Assembly: GCF_042433955.1 (NCBI RefSeq)
Contig: NZ_JBHLUH010000077.1
Coordinates: forward strand, 186,001-250,000
Direction of reading: 5' to 3'
Length of the DNA stretch: 64,000 bases
Source: Phytohabitans kaempferiae
GTDB lineage: Bacteria > Actinomycetota > Actinomycetes > Mycobacteriales > Micromonosporaceae
This document shows positions 33,621 to 42,215 of the stretch, piece after piece. Within the stretch, counting starts at the first letter, position 1; each line of letters begins with the position of its first letter. The position numbers and the translations under genes are program-made. Under the pieces are notes generated by a model that did no database searches, had not been told where the DNA came from, and worked only from the letters and a program-made list of their open reading frames with translations.

Positions 33621-34825
33621 GGGCTCGTCCTGACCGCGGGGTGAAACTTCGGCACTCGCATGCTCACCTTCATACCCGCTCCGACGTCGGTCTCGACCAC
33701 CAAGCCAAACTGTTCACCAAACACCGAGCGGAGTCGCTCGTCTACGTTGGACAGTCCGACATGGCCCGAGTCGTGGCTGTCGGCGGCCTCCGCGACCCCG
33801 GCCACCAGCACCGCCGGGTCCATGCCCACGCCGTCGTCCTCGACGGTGATGTGGCACTCGGCCCCGGCGTCGCGGGCCTCGATGCTCACCATACCCACGC
33901 CCGGCTTACGCGACAGGCCATGCCGCACAGCGTTCTCCACCAGCGGCTGGAGGCAGAGAAACGGCAGCCCCACCGGTAACACCTCGGGCGCGATCTGGAG
34001 CCGCACCTGGAGGCGGTCACCGAAGCGGGCCCGCTCGATCGTGAGGTACCGGTCGATCGAGCGCAGTTCCTCGGCGAGCGTGGTGAAGTCGCCATGCGAG
34101 CGAAACGAGTAGCGGGTGAACTCGGCAAACTCCAGGATCAGCTCGCGCGCCCGCTCCGGGTCGGTGCGGACGAAGGAGGCGATGGCGGAGAGCGCGTTGT
34201 AGACGAAGTGCGGGCTGATCTGGGCGCGGAGCGCGCGTACCTCGGCGCGGGCGAGCAGTTCCCGCGACGAGTCCAGCTCGGCCAGCGCGAGCTGTGCGCC
34301 GGCCCAGCGGGCGGTCTCCAGCGTCGCCTGCACGAGGCCAGGCGCAGGCTGGTCGTCGGCGATCGCCACGAGCGCGCCGGGCGCCGAGCCGTCAGGGCCG
34401 GTCAGCGGCGCCACGACCGCACCGCGCACCGGGCAGTCGACGCGGTCGCAGGGCAGCTCGCCGGGGCCGAGCACGGTGGAGCGGCCGGCGGTGAGCGCCT
34501 TGCGGGAGGCGGCCGTCAGCTGGTCGGAGTGGTGCGTGCCGCGGCCGTCCAGCGCGAGTACGGAATCCCCGTCGACCAGCGCCAGGCCGGGCGCGCCGAC
34601 GAGCGCGCGGAGGTGCCGGATCGCCTTCGCGGCGCTCGCCTGGTTCAGCCCGGTGCGGAGCGGGTCGGCGGCGAGGCCGGCGGTGTGCAGCACGTCGTAC
34701 GTCGCCCGCTGGGTCGCGGTGGCGATGCCGCGCCGGGCGCGCAGGCGGGCCACCGCCCAGACCGCCGCCGCCAGTGCGCTGATCAGCGCCAGGACGGCTA
34801 CCGCTGCGGAGACGTTGGCGCTCAC
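33617..34825 (-). CDS. LytS-type sensor histidine kinase
   Basis: A 402-residue kinase of the His_kinase/YpdA class. One N-terminal membrane helix (AAVAVLALISALAAAVWAVA) is followed by a GAF-like region (about residues 45-165, with a CDRVDCPVRG motif), the phosphoacceptor region LRAQISPHFVYNALSAIASF, and the ATPase domain (N-box QPLVENAVRHGL, then DDGVGMDP and GHVGLSNVDERL). GTG 34825 is chosen as start, giving VSANVSAAVAVLAL; the longer frame to 34879 lacks family character. It probably signals to the overlapping LytTR regulator. Confidence 0.9.
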   Translation of the reverse strand: MSANVSAAVAVLALISALAAAVWAVARLRARRGIATATQRATYDVLHTAGLAADPLRTGLNQASAAKAIRHLRALVGAPGLALVDGDSVLALDGRGTHHSDQLTAASRKALTAGRSTVLGPGELPCDRVDCPVRGAVVAPLTGPDGSAPGALVAIADDQPAPGLVQATLETARWAGAQLALAELDSSRELLARAEVRALRAQISPHFVYNALSAIASFVRTDPERARELILEFAEFTRYSFRSHGDFTTLAEELRSIDRYLTIERARFGDRLQVRLQIAPEVLPVGLPFLCLQPLVENAVRHGLSRKPGVGMVSIEARDAGAECHITVEDDGVGMDPAVLVAGVAEAADSHDSGHVGLSNVDERLRSVFGEQFGLVVETDVGAGMKVSMRVPKFHPAVRTSP

Positions 34826-35021
34826 GCGCAGATCATGGCATCCCGGGCAGGTCGGCTGCGGATCTAGGACGGCGTCCACCGGCGTCCACCGGCCCCCAGC
34901 CGCTGGCCACCGGCCTCAGCGAAGCCGGCGAAGGTCACCGGACGACGATCGGCGGCATCGGACGAAAGAACACATACCACCGGACCCTGCCGGGCGCCCG
35001 CAAACAGCGCCCGGCCAGGTC

Positions 35022-36578
35022 CTAGTAGGCGCCCTTGCGGGCCAGCACCACGCCAACCGTGCGCCAGAGGATGCTGAGGTCGTAGGCGAGGGACCAGTTG
35101 TCCACGTAGTACAGGTCGAGTCGCACGGCCTCGTCCCACGACAGGTCGGACCGGCCGGAGACCTGCCACAGGCCGGTGATGCCCGGGCGGACCAGCAGCC
35201 GGCGCCGCACGTCGCCGAGGAAGTCACCGTCGTCGGCGGGGAGTGGCCGGGGGCCGACGAGGGACATCTCGCCCTTGAGCACGTTGATCAGCTGGGGCAA
35301 CTCGTCGAGGGAGCTGGCGCGGAGGAAGCGGCCGACGGGGAAGACGCGCGGGTCTTCCTTGATCTTGAAGAGCATGCCGTCGGACTCGTTCTGGTCGACC
35401 AGGGAGGCGAGCCGGTCTTCGGCGTCGACGTACATGGTCCGGAACTTCCAGACCCGGAACGTCCGGCCCTCGTGCCCGACCCGAGGCTGGCGGAAGAAGA
35501 CCGGGCCGCGGTCGGAGAGCTTGATCGCGATGGCGATCCCGACGAACACCGGCGTCAGCAGCAGCAGCCCCACGCCGGCCGCGATCCGGTCGAGGAGGTT
35601 TTTCGCCAGCCAGCCGATGCCTGAGAGCGTGGGCTCCTCGACGTGCAGCAGTGGCAGGCCCTCGATCGGCCGGATGTGGACGCGCGGGCCGGCGATGTCG
35701 GTGAGCTGGGGGGCCACGACAAGGTCGACGCCGGTGCCTTCGAGCTGCCAGGCCAGGCGGCGCAGCTCGCCCGGCTCGGCGCTGGCCGAGCCGCAGACCG
35801 CGATCGTGTCGGCGCCCACCTCGCGTACGAGCGTGAGCACGTCACGCCCGGAGTGCACCGGCACCGGCGTCTCGATGCCGCGCACGGCGGCGTATCCGTC
35901 GGTGATGTGGATGGCGACCGGCACCAGGCCGGCGGACGGGCTGCGGGTGACCGCGGTGTAGACCTCGAGCGTCTCCGGCAGCGTGCCGATCAGCAGCATG
36001 CGGTGGCCGGCGTGGCCGGCTCGCTTGCGCACCTGGTGCAGCACGAACCTGGCGAAGTAGCGGGCGACCAGGATGAGGATGGTCGCCCCGACGAGGGCGG
36101 TGGCCACGGTGAGCCGGGAGAGGTCGGTCTTGGTGGCGAAGGCGAGGAACGAAACGCTCGCCATGACCGTCACCGATGCACGCACCACTCGTTTGAACTC
36201 ATCGGTGCCGAGGCCGAGATAACGACGGTCGTAGGCGCCGTTGGCCCAGAGCATGATGAGCCAACCGAGCGGCAACAGCACGTACGCGACCGTCTTGAAC
36301 CATGCCTCGTCGGCGTCCTGGAAGCCGGAGACGGCCTGGTCGAAGGCGCTGATGGCGATGAGGCTGGCCAGTGCGGCCGCCCCATAGTCGAGTAGGAGCA
36401 GCACCGCTGTGTATGGGCGGTGCCAGCGGGACGCGCGCCGACGGGCACGGGCCCACGCCGAACGCGGCACACCGTTGTGCGATGGCGGCGTCGGCGCCTG
36501 GATCTCGAAGCTGTCGACGTGGCGCACGGTCCTGTTCCGGCTTGTGTTTGCTACCGGGCGTTGGAGGCTTGTCGTCAC
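35022..36578 (-). CDS. Exopolysaccharide sugar-phosphate transferase (WbaP/CpsE-like)
   Basis: A 518-residue polyprenyl-phosphate glycosyl-1-phosphate transferase. Four N-terminal membrane segments (about residues 55-180) and a CoA-binding-like domain precede a fifth hydrophobic segment, LLDRIAAGVGLLLLTPVFVG. The C-terminal catalytic domain carries RVWKFRTMYVDAE, SLDELPQLINVLKGEMSLVG, PRP, PGITGLWQVSGRS and the closing VGVVLARKGAY. It starts exopolysaccharide synthesis by loading a sugar phosphate onto undecaprenyl phosphate. GTG 36578 has GGAGG 11 nt upstream; a longer frame to 36641 is possible. Confidence 0.9.
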   Translation of the reverse strand: MTTSLQRPVANTSRNRTVRHVDSFEIQAPTPPSHNGVPRSAWARARRRASRWHRPYTAVLLLLDYGAAALASLIAISAFDQAVSGFQDADEAWFKTVAYVLLPLGWLIMLWANGAYDRRYLGLGTDEFKRVVRASVTVMASVSFLAFATKTDLSRLTVATALVGATILILVARYFARFVLHQVRKRAGHAGHRMLLIGTLPETLEVYTAVTRSPSAGLVPVAIHITDGYAAVRGIETPVPVHSGRDVLTLVREVGADTIAVCGSASAEPGELRRLAWQLEGTGVDLVVAPQLTDIAGPRVHIRPIEGLPLLHVEEPTLSGIGWLAKNLLDRIAAGVGLLLLTPVFVGIAIAIKLSDRGPVFFRQPRVGHEGRTFRVWKFRTMYVDAEDRLASLVDQNESDGMLFKIKEDPRVFPVGRFLRASSLDELPQLINVLKGEMSLVGPRPLPADDGDFLGDVRRRLLVRPGITGLWQVSGRSDLSWDEAVRLDLYYVDNWSLAYDLSILWRTVGVVLARKGAY

Positions 36579-36806
36579 CTCACCTACGTCCTCCCGCTTT
36601 GCACGTGCCGCCCATGTGCCGTCAGGCTCGGGACTGACCACCGCATCAGTCTCCCATGGTCACCGCGGCGGATCGGTGACCGCAGAGACAATACGCCCCA
36701 CCGTGATCGAATGGGACCATGGACCGGGCCACTATACCGAGCGTTGCCCACATCGGATGTGCCCGTTGGGTCCGGTTTGCAAAACGGTAGGTCACGGCCA
36801 TATCGC

Positions 36807-37667
36807 CTAGCGCACGAGCCGTGACAGTCTGCGATCGGCGAGTGGCTTTCCGCCGGTCTGGCACGTGGGGCAGTACTGGAGGCTGGAGTCGGCGAAGGAG
36901 ACCTCCCGCACCGTGTCGCCGCAGATCGGGCAGGGCAGGCCGGTCCGGGCGTGTACCCGAAGACCCGAGCGCTTCTCGCCCTTGAGCTCGGCGGCGCGCT
37001 GGCCCACCGATCGGGTCACCGCGTCGGTCAGGATCTCCTGGGTCGCCGTGTGCAGCCGCGCCATCTGCTCGTCGGTGAGCCGGCTGGTGATCGCGAACGG
37101 GGAGAGCCGCGCCGCGTGGAGGATCTCGTCGGAGTAGGCGTTGCCCACGCCGGCGAGCACCTCCTGGTCGGTCAGTACCCCCTTGACCTGTCCCTTGCGG
37201 CTGCGGATCCGCTCGGCGAACGTCTCCGCGTCGGTGGCGAGCGCGTCCGGACCGAGCCGCGCCACGCCGGGCACCAGCGCAGGGTCCTTCACCAGGTATG
37301 CCGAGAGGCTGCGCTTGGTGCCGGCCTCGGTGAGGTCGAAGCCGGAGCCGTCGCCGAGCCGTACCCGCAGCGCGATCGGCCCCTTGCCGGGCTTGAGCGG
37401 GGCGTCGCGGTTGAACGAGTCGCGGTAGTGCAGCCAGCCGGCCCGCGCCAGGTGCACCACCAGGTGTAGGTCGTCACCGATGCGGACGTCGAGGAACTTG
37501 CCGTGCCGGCCGGCGCCGGTGAGCTCCAGCCCGGCCGCCGCGGTCGGTGGTGGGTCGTACGTCTTCAGCGCGCTGATCGCGGAGACCTCGATGCGCTCCA
37601 CGCGCTGTCCGGCCGCCCGCTCGCGAAGGTACGCGGCGAGCGCCTCCACCTCAGGCAACTCCGGCAT
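36807..37667 (-). CDS. Fpg/Nei-family DNA glycosylase
   Basis: A 286-residue base-excision repair enzyme. The N-terminus MPELPEVEALA gives the catalytic Pro2/Glu3 after Met removal. GVGNAYSDEILHAA is the helix-two-turn-helix. The C-terminal zinc finger has Cys246, 249, 266 and 269 (CPICG and CPTCQTGGK). In Fpg the finger usually ends with R near TxxCxxCQ; here the tail runs on to GKPLADRRLSRLVR, which fits the actinobacterial Nei2-like group. It removes oxidised bases and cuts the abasic site. Confidence 0.9.
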   Translation of the reverse strand: MPELPEVEALAAYLRERAAGQRVERIEVSAISALKTYDPPPTAAAGLELTGAGRHGKFLDVRIGDDLHLVVHLARAGWLHYRDSFNRDAPLKPGKGPIALRVRLGDGSGFDLTEAGTKRSLSAYLVKDPALVPGVARLGPDALATDAETFAERIRSRKGQVKGVLTDQEVLAGVGNAYSDEILHAARLSPFAITSRLTDEQMARLHTATQEILTDAVTRSVGQRAAELKGEKRSGLRVHARTGLPCPICGDTVREVSFADSSLQYCPTCQTGGKPLADRRLSRLVR

Positions 37668-37689
37668 GTGACAAAAGGTAGCCCGTGTT

Positions 37690-38139
37690 TCAGAGGCCGA
37701 GGAGCCGTAAAGCCGCGAAACCGTCCTCGGCGATCCGGCGGATCAGGCCGTCGTTCACATCGCGGTGCTCATCCAGCACCACGATCTCACTCTCCGTAAT
37801 CCACCGGCATTCCGTGTGCTTGCCGGCCTCCAGCCGTGGGCGGCTCAGGTCGCCGTCGACCCGCACCAGGAAGTCGGTCTCCACGCGGTCGATGCCGTCA
37901 TCGCCGGTGTACGTGTACTCACCGACCGTGCCGAGGACGACGGAGACGGTCCAGCCGGTCTCCTCCTCGACCTCCCGTCGCAGGGCCTCCTCGAGGGTTT
38001 CCCCAAGCTCCAGATGGCCACCGACGATGTCCCAGGTATTGGGAAACAGGCGCCGATCAGGTGAGCGGCGCTGGATGAAGATGCGCCCGTCGTCGTCGAC
38101 GATCAAGGCGCCGGCGCAGCGTAGGGGCTCCGTGGGCAC
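37690..38139 (-). CDS. Nudix hydrolase
   Basis: A 149-residue Nudix protein. The Nudix box GHLELGETLEEALRREVEEE runs from about residue 41 and continues with TG. CAGALIVDDDGRIFIQRRS is the usual first strand pair. It cleaves nucleoside diphosphate derivatives; FIQRRSPDRRLFPNTWDIVGG resembles MutT- and Idi-like clean-up enzymes. It shares its upstream region, containing a long inverted repeat, with the divergent CBS gene. Confidence 0.9.
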   Translation of the reverse strand: MPTEPLRCAGALIVDDDGRIFIQRRSPDRRLFPNTWDIVGGHLELGETLEEALRREVEEETGWTVSVVLGTVGEYTYTGDDGIDRVETDFLVRVDGDLSRPRLEAGKHTECRWITESEIVVLDEHRDVNDGLIRRIAEDGFAALRLLGL

Positions 38140-38171
38140 ATTCCGAATCTATCTACTTGAGTCCCGTCCGG

Positions 38172-38197
38172 ACAGAACACAAGTCTTGTAGTTCTGT
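38172..38197. promoter_or_regulatory. Long inverted repeat between the Nudix and CBS genes (candidate operator)
   Basis: ACAGAACACAAG at 38172-38183 is mirrored by CTTGTAGTTCTGT at 38185-38197. The match is perfect except for one extra A in the right arm. It lies in the 107-bp gap between the divergent genes and could bind a dimeric regulator of either or both. Confidence 0.5.
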
Positions 38198-38246
38198 CTC
38201 TGTTCGGGCGACGATGTCCGTACGGTGCCTTGAGGGGTGATGTGCG

Positions 38247-38639
38247 ATGCGCGTACGCGATGCCATGTCCAGCCAGGTCCTCGTAGTCGGCCCTGAGCAC
38301 ACACTCAGGCAGGCCGCCCAGATGATGTCCACTCGCCGGATCGGCTCAGCCATCGTGATCGACCCCGACTCCGAGGGGGTCGGCATCATGACGGAGCGTG
38401 ACGTTCTCAACGCCATCGGCCGGGGTCTCGACCCCGATGTCGAGCACACGTCCGCCCACCTCACCTGGGATGTGGTCTACGCCAGCCCGGAGTGGACTCT
38501 TGAGGAGGCGGCTGTGGCGATGGCCCGTGGCGGGTTCCGCCACCTCGTCGTCATGGAGGAGAGCGACGTGTTGGGGATCATCTCGGTCCGCGACATCATG
38601 CGGGTCTGGGCCCAGCAGCACGCGTCGACCAAGGTCTGA
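38247..38639 (+). CDS. CBS-domain pair protein
   Basis: A 130-residue protein made of two CBS domains (Bateman module). VRDAMSSQVLVVGPEHTLRQ opens the first and VVYASPEWTLEEAAVAMARG opens the second; IGSAIVIDP and GIMTERDVLNAI versus HLVVMEES and GIISVRDIMRVW are the paired beta-alpha endings. Such stand-alone proteins bind adenine nucleotides and act as energy sensors. There is no attached enzyme domain. Confidence 0.9.
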   Translation: MRVRDAMSSQVLVVGPEHTLRQAAQMMSTRRIGSAIVIDPDSEGVGIMTERDVLNAIGRGLDPDVEHTSAHLTWDVVYASPEWTLEEAAVAMARGGFRHLVVMEESDVLGIISVRDIMRVWAQQHASTKV

Positions 38640-38745
38640 CCCGGCCCGCGGGTCCATCGGGAGGGCTGCCGTACGTCCTCCGAAAAGGCACTTCACAGCG
38701 GATCTGGGTCGTGATGATCAACTTTGGTCCGTACGCTGTGCAACC

Positions 38746-39840
38746 ATGACCGCCGAGCAGCTGATCTCCTTCGCCCGTGGCGCGCCCTCGCTGGACATCG
38801 TCGATGTCGAAGGCCTCAAGGCCGCCGCCGTCCGCGCGTTCGACGCCGATCCCGGCGGGATCACGGCGTACGGCACGTCCGTCGGCTACCCGCCCCTGCG
38901 CAAGTGGATCGCCGACAAGCATGGCGTCTCCGTCAACCAGGTGCTGGTGACCAACGGCTCGCTGCAGGCCGACGCGTTCCTCTTCGACTACCTGGTCGGC
39001 GCGGGCGACGCTGTGGTGGTGGAGCGCCCGACGTACGACCGCACGCTGCTCAACCTGCGTAGCCGGGGCGGCGAGATCCACGCCGTCACGCTCCAGCCCG
39101 ACGGCATCGACACCGACGAGCTGCGCAAGCTGCTTGAGTCGGGGGTGCGCCCCAAGCTGGCCCACATCATCCCCAACTACCAGAACCCGGCCGGCGTCAC
39201 GCTCTCGATGGAGAAGCGTGAGGCGCTGCTCCAGCTCGCCACCGAGTACAGCTTCACGATCTTCGAAGACGACCCGTACGTCGACATCCGCTTCCGTGGC
39301 GAGGCGCTGCCCTCGATGCTCTCGCTCGACGAGACCGGCGTCGTCGTGCACGCCTCCAGCTTCACCAAGACGGTCTGCCCCGGTGTGCGGGTCGGCTACC
39401 TCGTCGGGCCGGCGCCGCTGATCGGTGACATCGCCAAGCGCGCCACCAACCTCTACATCTCGCCCGGCATGGTGGCGCAGGCGATCGTCCACCAGTTCTG
39501 CGTCTCCGGCGACATCGACCGCTCGGTCGAGACGGTCAAGGCGGCCCTGGGCGAGCGGGCCACCGTCCTCGCCGCCGCGCTGCGCGAGCACATCCCGGGC
39601 GTGCGGTTCACCGAGCCGGACGGCGGCTACTTCCTCTGGATCGAGTTGCCCGACGACGTACTTGCCGACGACGTCTTCACCGCGGCCGCCGAGCGGGGCG
39701 TCGCCGTGGTCAAGGGGAGCGACTTCCTGCTCGAAGGCGGGGAGCACGCGCTGCGGCTGGCGTACTCGGCCGTGACCGTCGAGCAGATCGAAGAAGGCGT
39801 GCGCCGGCTCGCCGCCGCGGTCGAAGCGGTCCGGAGGTAA
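38746..39840 (+). CDS. PLP-dependent aminotransferase (class I/II, LysN/MocR-like)
   Basis: A 364-residue fold-type I aminotransferase. ISFARGAPSLD at the start and YGTSVGYPPLRKWIA form the substrate end. IIPNYQNPAGVTLS carries the carboxylate-binding Asn, FEDDPYVDI gives Asp175 for the pyridine nitrogen, and SSFTKTVCPGVRVGY gives the PLP Lys208. There is no N-terminal GntR domain, so this is the stand-alone 2-aminoadipate-type group. The amino donor is not predictable. ATG 38746 is the only start fitting the family. Confidence 0.9.
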   Translation: MTAEQLISFARGAPSLDIVDVEGLKAAAVRAFDADPGGITAYGTSVGYPPLRKWIADKHGVSVNQVLVTNGSLQADAFLFDYLVGAGDAVVVERPTYDRTLLNLRSRGGEIHAVTLQPDGIDTDELRKLLESGVRPKLAHIIPNYQNPAGVTLSMEKREALLQLATEYSFTIFEDDPYVDIRFRGEALPSMLSLDETGVVVHASSFTKTVCPGVRVGYLVGPAPLIGDIAKRATNLYISPGMVAQAIVHQFCVSGDIDRSVETVKAALGERATVLAAALREHIPGVRFTEPDGGYFLWIELPDDVLADDVFTAAAERGVAVVKGSDFLLEGGEHALRLAYSAVTVEQIEEGVRRLAAAVEAVRR

Positions 39841-39870
39841 CCCAGCCCCGCGCGGAAACACAGGGCGAAG

Positions 39871-39987
39871 CTAGGGCCTGGTTATAGGGAATGTCTGCCT
39901 TGTGGTGGGTCGAGGCGACGATCGGCGACACCTGACGCCGTTTGGACCTCGCCTCGGCTCGACCGATCCCTACAAGGCAGGCCCTTG
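39871..39987. mobile_element. 117-bp palindromic miniature element, copy B (MITE-like)
   Basis: The ends are CTAGGGCCTG (39871-39880) and CAGGCCCTTG (39978-39987), inverted repeats with one mismatch. The interior, read on the minus strand (TCGGTCGAGCCGAGGCG onward), aligns with the interior of the element at 32750-32868 with about 11 differences in 63 positions. Length and plan are nearly the same as copy A, but the outer ends have diverged. Confidence 0.65.
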
Positions 39988-40330
39988 CGCTTCTTCTGTC
40001 GGATTTCTGACAATGTGTCATCACTGCCGGCCCGGGGTTCCCCTAGGCCCGGCTAACGGATCACAATGCTGCGAGCAATCGCTATGCGGTTGACCCCATA
40101 AGCAAAACCCCCCGCCCCCATCGGCGCCGGGTGGGCCGCTCGCACCCCCCACCCCCCGACGCGGCCGGTCCGCCCGGCGCCCAAGCCTCCTCCCTCCCCG
40201 TGATCAGGGCGTCCCTGCCGCCACCGAGCGGCATCGGGGCGCCTTGATCGCGGATGGCCTCACCTTGCGGCTGCTCGGGGGCGCCCGAGCGGAAACGGTC
40301 GGGACGAGTGATGCATAGGAAGATGGGTCC
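39988..40330. other. Gene-free leader region before corA
   Basis: No frame here looks coding. It contains runs of C (CCCCCCGCCCCC and CACCCCCCACCCCCC near 40107-40160) and, nearer corA, one large hairpin described separately. It may hold the corA promoter and a structured 5' leader. Confidence 0.5.
40202..40249 (+). other. Large imperfect hairpin 80 bp upstream of corA
   Basis: GATCAGGGCGTCCC is followed by GCCGC, a 6-nt loop and GCGGC, and then GGGGCGCCTTGATC. The two arms pair over about 19 positions with one mismatch region and a small bulge. It could be a terminator of an unseen upstream transcript or part of the corA leader. Confidence 0.5.
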
Positions 40331-41476
40331 ATGGCGCATGAGGGTGCCCCGCGAGCCGAGGGGGGAGGGCGGCCACTGGCCCGCACCTTGGCCGCACCCG
40401 TCCGGCGGGCGATGACCAGGATGTTGAGCCCCGCCGAGGGGGCGCCGCGGCGGGAGCACGCGCCCCCCTCGCGCAGCGCGGTCGTCGACTGCGCTCTCTA
40501 CGTCGACGGCGAGCGCCAGCCCGGCGAGTGGCAGTACGCCGAGGCGCTCGCCGCGGCCCGCCGGGAACGGCAGCGGCACGCCTTCGTCTGGCTGGGGCTG
40601 CACGAGCCAGGGGCGGCGGAGATGGCCGACATCGCCGAGACGTACGGGCTGCACGAACTCGCCGTCGAAGACGCGGTGAAGGCGGGGCAGCGCCCCAAGC
40701 TGGAGCAGTTCGGCGAGGTCAGCTCGCTGGTGCTGCGTACCGCCCGCTACGTGGGCCACGGCGAGCTGACCGAGACCTCCGAGGTGGTGGAGACCGGGCA
40801 GGTGATGCTCTTCATCGGCCCGGCGTTCGTGATCACGGTGCGGCACGGCGACGCGTGCCGGCTCACGCCCGTCCGCGCCGACCTGGAGAGCAAGCACGAC
40901 CTGCTCATCCAGGGGCCGTGGTCGGTGGCGTACGCGGTGACCGACCGGGTCGTCGACCTCTACGTCGAGGTGGCCGACCAGGTCGAGATCGACCTCGACG
41001 CGCTGGAGTCGGAGGTCTTCGCGCGCAACTCGCACGGCCGGATCCAGCGGATCTACCAGATGAAGCGGGAGCTGGTGGAGTTCAAGCGGGCGGTGGTGCC
41101 GCTCCAGCGCCCGCTGATCACGCTGACCGCGCAGGTCAACCGGGAGGTGCCGAAGGAGATCCGGCGGTACTTCCGGGACGTGCAGGACCACCTGACGCGC
41201 ACGGTCGAGCAGATCAACTCGTACGACGACCTGCTCAACTCGGTGCTCCAGGCGCGGCTGGCACAGGTGACCGTCGACCAAAACAACGACATGCGCAAGA
41301 TCGCCGCCTGGGCCGCCATCGCGGCCGTGTGGACCGCGTTCGCCGGCATCTACGGCATGAACTTCACGCACATGCCCGAGCTGAACTGGACGTACGGCTA
41401 TCCGGTGGTGCTCGCCGTCATGCTGAGCATCTCGCTCGGGCTGTACCGCTTCTTCCGTAAGAACGGCTGGCTGTAG
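40331..41476 (+). CDS. corA: Magnesium/cobalt transport protein CorA
   Basis: A 381-residue CorA/MgtE-type channel subunit. The cytoplasmic funnel domain covers about residues 50-310. It has two C-terminal membrane helices, and the first ends in the selectivity motif GMN at 342-344 (YGMNFTHMPELNW). The last residues RFFRKNGWL form the usual basic C-terminal end. The N-terminal 45 residues are Arg/Pro-rich and may be partly non-native if translation starts downstream. A perfect hairpin follows the stop. Confidence 0.93.
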   Translation: MAHEGAPRAEGGGRPLARTLAAPVRRAMTRMLSPAEGAPRREHAPPSRSAVVDCALYVDGERQPGEWQYAEALAAARRERQRHAFVWLGLHEPGAAEMADIAETYGLHELAVEDAVKAGQRPKLEQFGEVSSLVLRTARYVGHGELTETSEVVETGQVMLFIGPAFVITVRHGDACRLTPVRADLESKHDLLIQGPWSVAYAVTDRVVDLYVEVADQVEIDLDALESEVFARNSHGRIQRIYQMKRELVEFKRAVVPLQRPLITLTAQVNREVPKEIRRYFRDVQDHLTRTVEQINSYDDLLNSVLQARLAQVTVDQNNDMRKIAAWAAIAAVWTAFAGIYGMNFTHMPELNWTYGYPVVLAVMLSISLGLYRFFRKNGWL

Positions 41477-41482
41477 ACGCGG

Positions 41483-41510
41483 ACCGGCGGGGCCCCGGGG
41501 CCCCGCCGGT
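41483..41510. terminator. Perfect palindromic terminator between corA and the convergent gene
   Basis: ACCGGCGGGGCCCC is directly followed by its exact inverse GGGGCCCCGCCGGT. The 28-bp perfect palindrome sits 6 bp after the corA stop and 6 bp before the stop of the convergent gene, so it can serve both directions. Confidence 0.85.
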
Positions 41511-41515
41511 ATCCG

Positions 41516-42088
41516 TCAGTGGCGGCCCTTGGTCGAGTCGACCACGCCGTCGAGCGTGCCGGAGTCGACCTTGCCGGTCCCGTTCATGCTCGGGCTGGCC
41601 GAGTCGCCCTTGTCGCCGGTGTCGGCCGCGACCGGCTCGATCGCCTGGTTGGCGTCGTACTCCTGCCACTGCTGCTGCTTGCGGCGGCGCATGACCAGCG
41701 CTCCCGCAGCGCCCACGGCGGCGCCGGCGGCGAGCAGCCCGGCCAACATCGGCCAACGCTTGCGGGACATCTGCGACTCCCTCTTGGGCGTGACCGCCCG
41801 CATTTTCGTGGCACCGGCCTGGCGTGCCTTGCTCCCGGCCCGCTTGGTGGTGCGGCTGGCCTCACGGGCGCCCTCGGCCGCCGCGGCGGCCAGCGGCGCG
41901 AGCGCCGCCATCGTGGACTCCCAACCGTGGGTCGCGCCCTCCTTGACCCGGTGCACGCCGTCAGCCGCACGGGGGCCCATTGTCGCACCGACTCCGCCCG
42001 CAGCATGTGTAGCGGCCTGCATGAAGTGATCGAAACTCTCGCCCAGCTCAGCCTTGACCAGCTGGCTACGCGTCTTACGCCGCGCCAT
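41516..42088 (-). CDS. Conserved hypothetical Ala/Arg-rich protein with one membrane segment
   Basis: A 190-residue protein. The first 110 residues are helical and basic (RRKTRSQLVKAELGESFDHF and EGAREASRTTKRAGSKARQA). One short hydrophobic segment (WPMLAGLLAAGAAVGAAGALV) is followed by RRRKQQQW and an acidic tail. It is divergent from ppiA. The topology, with a helical head and single membrane anchor, suggests an envelope or stress protein, but I do not recognise a family. Confidence 0.65.
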   Translation of the reverse strand: MARRKTRSQLVKAELGESFDHFMQAATHAAGGVGATMGPRAADGVHRVKEGATHGWESTMAALAPLAAAAAEGAREASRTTKRAGSKARQAGATKMRAVTPKRESQMSRKRWPMLAGLLAAGAAVGAAGALVMRRRKQQQWQEYDANQAIEPVAADTGDKGDSASPSMNGTGKVDSGTLDGVVDSTKGRH

Positions 42089-42185
42089 TCCGAGCACCGG
42101 TACCCACCTCCTCGCCTTTCTACCCCGTCATCCTGCCTCTTCGGATGCCTTCGCACTGCCGGATCGGGCACATGGGAGGATCCGC

Positions 42186-42206
42186 ATGGAACTGACCAAC
42201 AACTGA
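42186..42206 (+). CDS. Six-codon leader ORF upstream of ppiA (MELTNN)
   Basis: ATG GAA CTG ACC AAC AAC TGA is preceded by GGGAGGA with 5-nt spacing. Its stop codon overlaps the GAGGAG sequence that serves as the ribosome site of ppiA, whose GTG start is 9 nt further on. The arrangement is that of a translated leader, but the codons show no obvious attenuation signal. Confidence 0.4.
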   Translation: MELTNN

Positions 42207-42215
42207 GGAGTACCC

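Noticed and set aside
39988..40330. Known magnesium riboswitch (M-box) before corA
   Set aside because: The hairpin and C-rich runs do not match the conserved M-box core; only a generic structured leader can be claimed.
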